34,452 nucleotides of DNA from Occallatibacter sp. Its GTDB lineage: Bacteria > Acidobacteriota > Terriglobia > Terriglobales > Acidobacteriaceae. Shown here piece by piece: positions 24,014 to 31,113 of the stretch (its first letter is position 1; each line of letters begins with the position of its first letter). The translations under genes and the position numbers were made by a program. The notes under the pieces were generated by a model. It was not told the DNA's origin and searched no databases. It worked only from the letters and a program-made list of their open reading frames with translations. The stretch is from positions 1 through 34,452 of the forward strand of contig JARLFZ010000037.1 in NCBI GenBank assembly GCA_031296305.1, given 5' to 3'.

Positions 24014-24186
24014 AACTGGATGCACAAATCCGCGCAGCTCATTGAAAACATCCCTCGGGGGCTAAAGCTCGCGCTCGTTTTGCGGCCTTTACGGCACGAG
24101 TGAACTCGTGCCCTTTCAAAACAGCTTCAACTTCGCGGCGCGAGTGAACCCGAGCCCCTTTCAAAACAGTTTGAAACTGGCCCACC
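24011..24186. repeat. Family B hairpin element, copy 3
   Basis: Starts TAGAACTGGATGCA, 12 of 14 bases like the left end of copy 1. It has GGGGGCTAAAGCTCGC, the conserved CGGCCTTTACGGCACG and the hairpin GGCACGAG-TGAA-CTCGTGCC (24093-24112). A second, decayed copy of the right half follows (CGCGAGTGAACCCGAG, CCCCTTTCAAAACAG). The right end, read on the minus strand, is GGTGGGCCAGTTTCAAACTG, similar to the ends of copy 2. Confidence 0.65.
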
Positions 24187-24290
24187 GCCGTGACCTGCGC
24201 GCAAGTTTCCCCTCTGCTATTCTTAATGGTTTACCTGTGCAGGAACCGGGCCGCAGATGCCGGGGCTTTCTGGACAGGATGGAGGGAGCC

Positions 24291-24782
24291 ATGCCGGAGC
24301 ATAGAGCGCGCAAGCACCATCAGGACCGTGTGGCAGAAACGTTGCGCGAGGAGATCGGCGTCCTCATCGAGGGCGAGCTCTCCGACCCGCGGATCGATCT
24401 CTGTTACGTCAGTGAAGTTGCCCTCAATCCCGGTGGAAAATCGGCGCGTGTCTATGTTGCCATCGACAGCGCCGTGAAGGACATTGCCAAGGCCGAGGCC
24501 AACACCATCGCGGGACTCGAAGCAGCGAAAGGCTACATTCGCTATGAACTGAAGGAGCGCATGGGCAAACGCCATGTGCCCGATCTGAGCTTTCATGCCG
24601 ACCGTTCGGGCCGCTTTCAGGCGCGCATTGACGAGCTCATGAGCCGTTCGCGGTCGCGCAAGAGTGCCGCGCTGGCTCGCGAGGACGCCGCAGCCGCGCT
24701 GGCTGCACCGCAACCGGGCGATGCGCTATCGGGCCCGCTGGATGGGAAATCGCCGCCGGAACAGAAAGCGTCGCTGCATTAG
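24291..24782 (+). CDS. rbfA: 30S ribosome-binding factor A
   Basis: Ribosome maturation factor with a KH-like fold that binds the 30S subunit and helps 16S rRNA 5'-end processing. The motif order is typical: RKHHQDRVAETLREEIGVLI, LSDPRIDLCYVSEVALNPGG, KSARVYVAIDS, AAKGYIRYELKERMGKRHVPDLSFHAD. ATG 24291 is chosen because GGAGG lies 6 bases upstream and the family's N-terminus begins here; the frame is open to 24108 but that part is repeat-derived. 163 residues, with a C-terminal tail of about 45 residues beyond the usual domain. It is followed 4 bases later by nrnA, the usual partner order. Confidence 0.9.
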   Translation: MPEHRARKHHQDRVAETLREEIGVLIEGELSDPRIDLCYVSEVALNPGGKSARVYVAIDSAVKDIAKAEANTIAGLEAAKGYIRYELKERMGKRHVPDLSFHADRSGRFQARIDELMSRSRSRKSAALAREDAAAALAAPQPGDALSGPLDGKSPPEQKASLH

Positions 24783-24786
24783 CCGC

Positions 24787-25818
24787 ATGAGAGCGCATCC
24801 GCAAAAAACCGAAATCCATGCGCCGATGGTTGCGCATGACGCAGGCACTGCGCCGGGTCCCGGCATTCCCACCTCCCATCCCCTCACCGCAATTCTCGAT
24901 GTCCTGCATCGAGGCGAACGTTTTCTGGTTTGTTCGCATACGCGTCCCGATGGCGATGCTGTGGGTTCCATGCTGGCGCTGGGCATGGTGATCGAGCAGA
25001 TGGGCAAAGTCGCCCATCTGGTAGCGGCTGATCGCGTTCCAATCCCTTACTGGCAATTGCCGGGCGCCGATGCCATCCACACTATGCCGCGCATTCGCGG
25101 CCGCTACGATGCAGCGATTTTGCTGGAGTGCGACAGCCTGGAACGTACGCGGCTCAACGGGCTCGAAGAACTCTTCGTGATCAATATCGACCACCACATC
25201 ACCGGCGTCGAATTCGCACATCTCAACTGGATCGATCGTAGTGCGGCGAGTGTGGGGGAGATGGTGTATCAGTTGGCGCGGGCTGCGGGCGTTGCCCTCA
25301 CGCCGCAGATGGCGCAATGTCTTTACACGACCATCCTCACCGACACGGGAGGATTCTGTTACGGCAACGTGCGTGAGTCCACCTTTGCTCTGGCGCGCGA
25401 ACTGGTGCAGGCCGGCGCCGATCCCATTGCCATCGCCCGGCAGGTCTATTTCTCTGCGCCCGCCTCCAAGCTGCTGCTGCTGGGCGCGGCGCTGCGCAGG
25501 CTTAAACGCGAAGGCTGCCTGGCCTGGCTTTGGGTGACGCACCAGGACACGCAACGCGCCTGTGCCACTGAGGAGGATTGCGAAGGCATCGTCAACGTTG
25601 CTTTAGGCCTGGCAGGCATCGACACCGCGGCCTTCCTGCGAGAATTGCCCGACGGAGGCATTCGCCTGAGCCTGCGCAGCAAGGGCAGATTGAATGTTGC
25701 GGCAATCACCGCCAGGTTGGGCGGTGGTGGCCACCAAAACGCCGCGGGTTGCACGCTGGAGGGACCGCTGCCGCGCGCGCTCAAGGAGATTCTGGCTGAG
25801 CTGCGTGGCGCCCTTTGA
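24787..25818 (+). CDS. nrnA: DHH-family oligoribonuclease/PAP phosphatase
   Basis: Degrades short RNA oligomers (nanoRNA) and 3'-phosphoadenosine 5'-phosphate. 343 residues from ATG 24787, 4 bases after the rbfA stop. DHH motifs: H51-x-x-P54-D55-G56-D57 (SHTRPDGDAVGS), Asp116 (LLECDS), D135-H136-H137 (NIDHHITG) and Asp186 (TDTGGF). The DHHA1 end has GGGGHQNAAG (312-321). No Shine-Dalgarno precedes ATG 24787, so translation is probably coupled to rbfA; ATG 24826 is an alternative. Length fits NrnA, about 310-340. Confidence 0.88.
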   Translation: MRAHPQKTEIHAPMVAHDAGTAPGPGIPTSHPLTAILDVLHRGERFLVCSHTRPDGDAVGSMLALGMVIEQMGKVAHLVAADRVPIPYWQLPGADAIHTMPRIRGRYDAAILLECDSLERTRLNGLEELFVINIDHHITGVEFAHLNWIDRSAASVGEMVYQLARAAGVALTPQMAQCLYTTILTDTGGFCYGNVRESTFALARELVQAGADPIAIARQVYFSAPASKLLLLGAALRRLKREGCLAWLWVTHQDTQRACATEEDCEGIVNVALGLAGIDTAAFLRELPDGGIRLSLRSKGRLNVAAITARLGGGGHQNAAGCTLEGPLPRALKEILAELRGAL

Positions 25819-25867
25819 ATTCGATGACAGGCCGAATTGATCCGGTCCCATAATTCCTGGCGCACTT

Positions 25868-25906
25868 TCCCACCCTTTTCCGCAAAGAGCGCGGAAAAGG
25901 ATGGGG
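25868..25906. repeat. Long hairpin, CCCACCCTT...AAGGATGGGG type
   Basis: TCCCACCCTTTTCCGC pairs with GCGGAAAAGGATGGGG around AAAGAGC; the inner 10 bp are perfect and one C/A mismatch lies further out. I recall this motif style as a frequent intergenic repeat in acidobacteria. It lies 49 bases after nrnA and may end its mRNA. Confidence 0.65.
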
Positions 25907-25949
25907 CAACGTCGCAGTGGGCAACGTGGCGGTGGGCAACGTCGCAGTA
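25905..25949. repeat. 15-bp tandem repeat, three copies
   Basis: GGCAACGTCGCAGTG, GGCAACGTGGCGGTG and GGCAACGTCGCAGTA follow without gaps. Copies 1 and 3 differ by one base. Such arrays usually vary in copy number. Confidence 0.85.
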
Positions 25950-26161
25950 TCTTATGGCCGGATCAGTAAGGCGAACTTGAGAATTTGGGGAAATCTGTTA
26001 GCCTTGTCCCTGTCGAAATACTGCAACGTGTCTGCGCGCCTATTGCGGCGCGGATAGTATGCGGGCCCGGGCTTATCCCCCATCCGTCCTGCGTCAACAT
26101 GGAAGCCACGTCCGAAAGAAGCGCGCTTTTAGCACGCTCCTGAAGAAATGGTCATTGAGAA

Positions 26162-27967
26162 ATGGCAGAGATGGGAAATCCCGTAGAACCGTTGGCTCCG
26201 GATCGATCCCCAGGCCGGCGCTTGCGCATGCCGCGCGGGTCCACCCTCTTCGAAGCGGCGATCTTTCTTGCTTTTACCGTCTTTTTCCTTCTTTATGGTC
26301 TTACCCCTCTCCTGGGCGGCGACGGATTGGGCCTGGTGGGAGCCGACGAGCCGCGCTATGCGCAGATCGCGCACGAGATGCTGGTGCGCTTCGATTCGGC
26401 GCATACGCTCAAGGGCCGCCTGGATGCCTGCGTCACGCCCTATCTTTACGGTCGGCCCTGGCTGGAGAAGCCGGCGCTCTATTATTGGCGCGCCATGTTT
26501 CTCTTTCAGGACTTCGGTGTGCACGACTGGAGCGCCCGCCTTCCCTCCACCACCTTTGCCTTCATCATGACGGCACTCATCTACCTGCATATGCGACGAT
26601 TCCGGCCTGGCGGGCATCTGGATGCGGCGCTGATTACGGTGGCCTGCGTCGGCATTATGGGCTTTGCGCGCGGCGCTTCCACCGATATGCAGATGGCCGC
26701 CCCGCTGGCTATCGGTCTGCTGGGCTGGTATGCCTGGTACGAAACCGGCTCCAAGTTCTGGCTCTACGACATTTACTTTTTCACCGGTCTCGCCACGCTG
26801 GCCAAGGGTCCAGTGGCGCCGCTTCTGGCGACGCTCATCCTTATCGCGTTTGCCTTTTTGCGCAAGGAGTGGGGCATTCTCCTCCGCTCGTTGTGGTGGC
26901 CGGGCATCGTACTCTATTTCGCCATGGTGCTGCCCTGGTTCATTGCTGTGCAGCATCAGAACCCGACCTTCTTCCGCGAGTTCTTCCTCGAGCACAATCT
27001 GCAACGATTTGCCACCGACCGTTATCAGCACAGCCAGCCGTTCTGGTACTACCTGGTGGTGATGCTGCTGGCGCTTATGCCATGGACGGTCATGGCGGTG
27101 CGCGCGCTCATCGATGGCATTCTCACCTCGGTGGCGGAGTGGAGGTTGCGGCACTCACGCGCCGGCAAATGTCTACCCACGCGGCCCGGCGACGCTTTTC
27201 CTGAATTTCTGGTGCTGTGGGCGTTCATCCCGGTCATTTTCTTTTCCTTCTCTGAATCCAAACTTCCCGGCTACATCCTTCCCGCTATTCCGCCCATCAC
27301 CATCCTCACCGGCGACTACCTGTTCCGCCGGCGCCAACCGGGGCTGAACCGCTGGCTTCTACTGGGCCATGCCGCGGTCTGCGGCACCACCACCATGACT
27401 GTCCTGCTGCTGCCATGGTTCGTATCGCACAACATGGCTATGCCTCCCGCGCATGCAGTGGTTGCTGCTGCGCTGGCGGCAATGGGAGCGGCGCTGCTTA
27501 TTCTGGTGGTGACCAAAGGTTTTGGCGTGGCGTGGCTGCGGCCGGCTACCTGCTGGATTCTGGTGGTCCTGGTGCTCTTCATTTACGGTGTGGGACCCGT
27601 TTTCGGGATTCCGGAAATCTCCGCGACTAAGCGCGTCATTCAAGTGCTCGACCGCACCTACTCCGCACGGCCGCTTGCCGAGCGGCTGGCTGAGGTGGCG
27701 CCCGCCGGAGAAACCGTGGCGGTGTTTCACGTGCGGCGCGACGTGGAATTCGGTCTGGCGTTTTATCGCAATGCCGAAATGGTGAACTACGACGAAGACG
27801 GCGTGCCCGACGAGCAGCATTTGCTGGTGGCGCGCATTCAGGGCCGTCATGGCGTCGACCTCGATACACAAATGGCCCTTGAGGAGCTTCTGGAGGGCCG
27901 TCAGTATCAGCAACTCTTCAGTTGGCCGGAACAGGGGCTGGAGATTTATCTGGTTGGAGCTCGCTGA
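26162..27967 (+). CDS. Integral-membrane glycosyltransferase (GT39/GT83, ArnT/PMT-like)
   Basis: 601 residues with about 11-12 membrane helices. The first periplasmic loop has the catalytic GADEPRYAQIA (60-70; Asp62-Glu63) and KPALYYW (103-109), both typical of polyprenyl-phosphate-sugar-dependent transferases such as ArnT. LAKGPVAPLL and ESKLPGYILPAIPP are family signatures. The C-terminal ~120 residues are a soluble domain. It likely moves a sugar from a lipid-linked donor to lipid A, protein or another acceptor outside the membrane; the acceptor is unknown. The start at 26162 is not supported by a good Shine-Dalgarno; ATG 26171 is an alternative. Confidence 0.87.
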   Translation: MAEMGNPVEPLAPDRSPGRRLRMPRGSTLFEAAIFLAFTVFFLLYGLTPLLGGDGLGLVGADEPRYAQIAHEMLVRFDSAHTLKGRLDACVTPYLYGRPWLEKPALYYWRAMFLFQDFGVHDWSARLPSTTFAFIMTALIYLHMRRFRPGGHLDAALITVACVGIMGFARGASTDMQMAAPLAIGLLGWYAWYETGSKFWLYDIYFFTGLATLAKGPVAPLLATLILIAFAFLRKEWGILLRSLWWPGIVLYFAMVLPWFIAVQHQNPTFFREFFLEHNLQRFATDRYQHSQPFWYYLVVMLLALMPWTVMAVRALIDGILTSVAEWRLRHSRAGKCLPTRPGDAFPEFLVLWAFIPVIFFSFSESKLPGYILPAIPPITILTGDYLFRRRQPGLNRWLLLGHAAVCGTTTMTVLLLPWFVSHNMAMPPAHAVVAAALAAMGAALLILVVTKGFGVAWLRPATCWILVVLVLFIYGVGPVFGIPEISATKRVIQVLDRTYSARPLAERLAEVAPAGETVAVFHVRRDVEFGLAFYRNAEMVNYDEDGVPDEQHLLVARIQGRHGVDLDTQMALEELLEGRQYQQLFSWPEQGLEIYLVGAR

Positions 27968-28166
27968 AGGGCTTCATTACTTGCAGCGCCACGCGAACTC
28001 GTGGCAAAGTGACCGGAAGGGTGTTTCGCAGGAAGAGTCCGAGCATTCGCCCTTCCACGGCGCGTCTTTCTTGAGTTGAGCTGAATCGTCGACGCTGGCT
28101 GAAAACTCATTTGAGAGGACGGCAAGCACATCGGGCGTCGCATCATGGCGGCGCCATTGGGCAGCA

Positions 28167-29207
28167 ATGGTCATTCGCGCAACTGAACTCGAACTGGACC
28201 GGAGAAAGAGGCAGGCATTGGACGCGACCCTCGAGATTCTCGACCTGCGGCACTTCGCGGCGCCGGTGCTGCGTCCGCTGCTCGATGCCGAGAGCGAGAT
28301 CTGGGCCGAGCGGCTGCATTGGGACTATCGCGCCTCCGCGCGGCTGCTGATGCAGTATCTGGATAACCGCATGCTGCCGGGCTACGCGGCCATCGAGGCC
28401 GGCAAAGTGACCGGCTACGTGTTCTGTGTCTACGAGGAAACCAAGGCGGTGATCGGCGACGTATTCGCTCTGCCCAGCGCCGCGGAAAGTGCAGGCGGAG
28501 CGTCCAGCCCGGCGCGCGTCCGGGAAGATACGCTGTTGCGGCACCTTTTCGAGTTGCTTCTCAACTCGCCGCACGTTGAACGCATCGAGTCGCAGTTGCT
28601 TCTCCATCCCTCCGGCCAGTTTGCTCCGGCGTTTCGCGAGGTCGGGTTCGAAGTCTTCCGTCGCCTCTTCATGGTGCAGTCCCTGGCGGGACGCTGGAGC
28701 CAGCCGCATTCGGATCTGCCTGGCAACCTGGAATTCCGTCCCTGGCGTGAAGCCGATCTGGCGCCGGCGGCGCGTCTCATCTGCGAGGCGTATCGCGACC
28801 ATCCCGACAGTCTCATCAACGACCAGTACCGCTCCGTGCACGGCTCCATGCGTTTCCTGAACAACATCGTGCGTTACGCAGGGTGCGGTACTTTTGCAGC
28901 GCAGGCATCGTATGTCGTGGTGGACCGCGCCAGCCGCGAGCTTGTGGCGCTGGTGCTGGGTTCGCGCGTCAGCGAGCAGAGCGGACACCTGACCCAGGTC
29001 TGCGTCCATCCTGGGTTTCGCCGCCGCGGACTGGCGCGTTTGATGCTCGCGCACGCGGCCTTCAGCTTTATGCGCCTGGGCGTCTCGGAAATCTCGCTCA
29101 CCGTCACAGAGGCCAACGCCGACGCCATTCAACTCTACCAGGACGAAGGCTACCAGTGTGCTCACAGCTTCGATGCGGCGGTGTGGCATCGCATGCCTAC
29201 GGGTTGA
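28167..29207 (+). CDS. GNAT acetyltransferase with two GNAT-like halves
   Basis: 346 residues. The C-terminal half (about 185-335) is a clear GNAT domain: LEFRPWREADLAPAARLI, then LTQVCVHPGFRRRGLA (275-290) with the acetyl-CoA loop R285-R-R-G288-L-A290, and TVTEANADAIQLYQDEGY. The N-terminal half (about 20-175) looks like a second, degenerate GNAT domain (GYAAIEAGKVTGYVF...AVIGDVFALP) without a clear acetyl-CoA loop. Double-GNAT proteins often use only one active site. Substrate unknown. No good Shine-Dalgarno precedes ATG 28167. Confidence 0.82.
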   Translation: MVIRATELELDRRKRQALDATLEILDLRHFAAPVLRPLLDAESEIWAERLHWDYRASARLLMQYLDNRMLPGYAAIEAGKVTGYVFCVYEETKAVIGDVFALPSAAESAGGASSPARVREDTLLRHLFELLLNSPHVERIESQLLLHPSGQFAPAFREVGFEVFRRLFMVQSLAGRWSQPHSDLPGNLEFRPWREADLAPAARLICEAYRDHPDSLINDQYRSVHGSMRFLNNIVRYAGCGTFAAQASYVVVDRASRELVALVLGSRVSEQSGHLTQVCVHPGFRRRGLARLMLAHAAFSFMRLGVSEISLTVTEANADAIQLYQDEGYQCAHSFDAAVWHRMPTG

Positions 29208-29249
29208 GAGGCGCTCCACGAGCGTGGAGACCAGCACTTCGCTGAGATG

Positions 29250-29298
29250 TGTGGGCGAGGACGCCCACACTACAGCCGGTCTGGAGACCTGTGGTACG
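29250..29298. repeat. Family A paired-palindrome repeat, copy 4 (variant), overlapping the PAP2 gene end
   Basis: First palindrome is a different type, GTGTGGGCG-AGGA-CGCCCACAC (29250-29271), followed by TACA and GCCGGTCTGGAGACC; the last stem arm is eroded to TGTGG. The minus-strand TAG of the PAP2 gene (29270-29272) and its last eight codons are encoded inside it. Confidence 0.75.
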
Positions 29299-30181
29299 CT
29301 GCATTAGGCAGCGTGGCCTTGGCGACCGCCGCTATCAGGAAAACCCACGCCAATCCTGCGAGAACGTCGATTCCGTAGTGCACCTCGAGCACAATGGTGG
29401 AAAGCGTAATGCCGCAAGCTGCGGTCACGGCAGACGCCATCAGCCACCCCGGCACCTTGCCCCGGCTCAGCCACACAATCAGCCAGGGATTGGCCGTATG
29501 CAGGCTGGGAAAACAGTCGTAGGGGTAGCGGAAGTTCGACTCCAGAAATGAGTAGACGCTCGTCGACTCGAGAAATGTTGGCGACGTCGCGCCGGCCAGC
29601 GACAAGGGACCGGAGACGGGAATCAGCAGGTAGAAGACGTAGCCGGAATAAAGCGAAATGATCAGCGCGCGCCGCACCAGGCGGAACTGTTTCGTGTCGT
29701 CTCGCCATAGAAACCAGCCCACGGCCAGCAAAGGTGTGAACGGGTACAAGGCATAGAAGCCGGACATGATCCGCGCAAACAAACCGCTGTCGAGTCCCCA
29801 GCGCATGAACCAGAGATAAGGAGACTTGCCGAAGATGGCTAAGTCGGCAGCCATCATCTCGTGGTCGAAGGAGGGAATTCCGAGCCACGCGGTGATGACG
29901 GATGCGCTCAGAAGCTGGAGACCCGAATAACCCACCACCGCCACGACAATGGGTCCGAATGCAAAAACAAAATGCAGAGGGGCGGCGGCGCGCGGGCTGA
30001 AGCGTGAGGCCGCCAGAAGTGCACAAACCAGAATGGCGGCCGACCAGAGCACAACACGCGCCAGCAACAGGCCGCCCGGCGTGGCGAAATGTGGAGGGTA
30101 AGCGACGGTCAAGACTGCAACCAGCAGCAGGAAGAGACTCGTCAGCAATTCGTCGAGATAGGAACGGACGAAATCGAGCAT
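29270..30181 (-). CDS. PAP2-superfamily membrane phosphatase/phosphotransferase (Aur1/Ipt1-like)
   Basis: 303 residues with about six or more membrane helices. The acid-phosphatase signature shows DCFPSLHTAN (222-231; His228) and EVHYGIDVLAG (266-276; His268), as in PAP2_3/inositolphosphotransferase-type proteins. It may recycle a lipid phosphate such as undecaprenyl pyrophosphate or transfer a phospho-head group; which is unknown. ATG 30181 is preferred over the upstream open frame because the extra 43 residues are unlike a membrane protein start. The last residues YHRSPDRL and the TAG stop come from family A copy 4, so the original C-terminus was probably different. Confidence 0.82.
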   Translation of the reverse strand: MLDFVRSYLDELLTSLFLLLVAVLTVAYPPHFATPGGLLLARVVLWSAAILVCALLAASRFSPRAAAPLHFVFAFGPIVVAVVGYSGLQLLSASVITAWLGIPSFDHEMMAADLAIFGKSPYLWFMRWGLDSGLFARIMSGFYALYPFTPLLAVGWFLWRDDTKQFRLVRRALIISLYSGYVFYLLIPVSGPLSLAGATSPTFLESTSVYSFLESNFRYPYDCFPSLHTANPWLIVWLSRGKVPGWLMASAVTAACGITLSTIVLEVHYGIDVLAGLAWVFLIAAVAKATLPNAAYHRSPDRL

Positions 30182-30206
30182 AATGGCTGCGCGTGGAGGA
30201 GAGACC

Positions 30207-30236
30207 AGTGTACGCGGGCATCGTGAGCGGGGGCAA
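30207..30236 (-). promoter_or_regulatory. Candidate promoter for the PAP2 gene
   Basis: On the minus strand TTGCCC (30236-30231) and TACACT (30212-30207) are 18 bases apart, predicting a start near 30200 and a leader of about 20 bases. Confidence 0.4.
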
Positions 30237-30250
30237 GGCGGCTTTACGGA

Positions 30251-30286
30251 TTGCGCTGAGTATGCCCTATAGAGCATACTGTTGAT
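30251..30286 (+). promoter_or_regulatory. higBA promoter with palindromic operator
   Basis: A 22-bp palindrome at 30259-30280, AGTATGC-C-CTATAG-A-GCATACT, is perfect except for one C/A position. TTGCGC (30251-30256) and CATACT (30275-30280) are 18 bases apart and place transcription start at the GTG at 30287. The -10 box is one arm of the palindrome, so a bound antitoxin would block RNA polymerase. Confidence 0.6.
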
Positions 30287-30634
30287 GTGAGCTGGAAAGC
30301 TTATTTTCATCCGAAATTCAAGGCCGAGTTCGACGAGCTAAGCAGCACCGTACAGAATGAATTACTCGCGTCGCTTATGCCGTTGCGGGAGTATGGTCCG
30401 GCTTTGGGCCGACCGGAAGTGGATACGCTCAAGGGATCGTCCCACGCGAACATGAAAGAACTTCGGTTCAGAGCTGGTGGCGGCGTATGGCGCGTGGCCT
30501 TTGCGTTCGACCCGAAACGCGCAGCCATTCTGCTGGTCGCGGGGTCGAAATCGGGAGCCAGCGAGAAGACATTCTATAAGCGGCTTATCGATAAGGCGGA
30601 TAAGCGATTCAAGGAACATCTCGACGAACTTTAG
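30287..30634 (+). CDS. RelE/HigB-superfamily (Gp49-type) toxin
   Basis: 115-residue toxin, probable ribosome-dependent mRNA interferase. The core FHPKFKAEFDEL, LREYGPALGRPEVDTLKGSSHANMKELRFRAGGGVWRVAFAFDPKRAAILLVAG is typical of the phage-derived Gp49/HigB group, with basic residues at the strand that holds the active site (Lys57, Arg60, Arg62, Arg68). The toxin comes first and the antitoxin second, the usual higBA order. GTG 30287 has no Shine-Dalgarno and directly follows the -10 box by 6 bases, so the mRNA may be leaderless. Confidence 0.87.
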   Translation: MSWKAYFHPKFKAEFDELSSTVQNELLASLMPLREYGPALGRPEVDTLKGSSHANMKELRFRAGGGVWRVAFAFDPKRAAILLVAGSKSGASEKTFYKRLIDKADKRFKEHLDEL

Positions 30635-30652
30635 AGCAGTGGAGGGATAACT

Positions 30653-31030
30653 ATGCGGGGAATGATTCCTGTCGAAGACGTGATCGCGGCATTGCCAAAG
30701 GTACGGCAGAGAGCGATCGAAAAACGAGGAAAGGAGTTGCTCGAGCGTGTTACGCGCCGGATGACGCTGGCGGAGATTCGCAAAAGGCGCAGAGTTAGCC
30801 AGGCGCAGATCGCCGATGCCCTCGGCATCGGCCAGATGCAGATTTCACGCTTGGAGCGGAGACGCGATCCGAGGTTATCGACCGTTCAACGAACAGTCGA
30901 AGCGATGGGCGGGAAGCTAACCGTTGTTGCCACGTTTCCGGGGCAGGAGCCGGTGGTGCTGGTGACGGGGGGAGTCGCGGAAAGGCCGAAGACCGCTGGA
31001 AAGAAGAGGGAACGAAAAAACGCGGCTTGA
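30653..31030 (+). CDS. XRE-family antitoxin (HigA type)
   Basis: 125-residue helix-turn-helix protein, likely to neutralise the upstream toxin and repress the operon. The Cro/C1-type HTH is at about 38-92: MTLAEIRKRRRVSQAQIADALG, GQMQISRLERR. GGAGG lies 7 bases before the ATG, 18 bases after the toxin stop. The Lys/Arg-rich C-terminus is unusual. The predicted binding site is the 22-bp palindrome at 30259-30280. Confidence 0.87.
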   Translation: MRGMIPVEDVIAALPKVRQRAIEKRGKELLERVTRRMTLAEIRKRRRVSQAQIADALGIGQMQISRLERRRDPRLSTVQRTVEAMGGKLTVVATFPGQEPVVLVTGGVAERPKTAGKKRERKNAA

Positions 31031-31059
31031 GATTTGTGGCGTTTCACCTGTCCGCGATG

Positions 31060-31095
31060 AAAAAGCCCGCCTCTCGAACGAGAGACGGGCTTTTT
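31060..31095. terminator. Strong bidirectional intrinsic terminator
   Basis: AAAAAGCCCG and CGGGCTTTTT flank CTCTC-GAAC-GAGAG with one C/A mismatch, giving a stem of 15 pairs plus A and T runs. It can end both higBA (plus strand) and infB (minus strand); the infB stop is 19 bases away. Confidence 0.9.
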
Positions 31096-31113
31096 CCTGT
31101 TCCTGGTTGAGAT

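Larger units (their letters stand above)
23788..24290. other. Gene-free stretch of repeats and a relic coding tail
   Basis: Holds, in order: unexplained sequence (23788-23854), family A repeat copy 3, the relic tail of a paralogous gene (23909-24013), and family B element copy 3 (24011-24186). The remaining bases up to rbfA hold the rbfA leader; no independent gene is seen. A long open frame extends backward from rbfA into the repeats but is not protein-like. Confidence 0.7.
25819..26161. other. Intergenic region with long hairpin and tandem repeats
   Basis: No gene is seen in 343 bases. A long hairpin (25868-25906) is followed directly by three 15-bp tandem copies (25905-25949). The last ~200 bases are mixed and may hold the promoter of the GT39-type gene; TAGTAT at 26055-26060 is a weak -10 candidate. 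Confidence 0.6.

Noticed and set aside
26059..27204. Alternative frame over the GT39-type gene
   Set aside because: Out-of-frame reading of a clear membrane protein.
27977..28174. 65-codon minus-strand frame between the GT39 and GNAT genes
   Set aside because: Not recognised, overlaps the GNAT start, and has no ribosome binding site or promoter that I can see.
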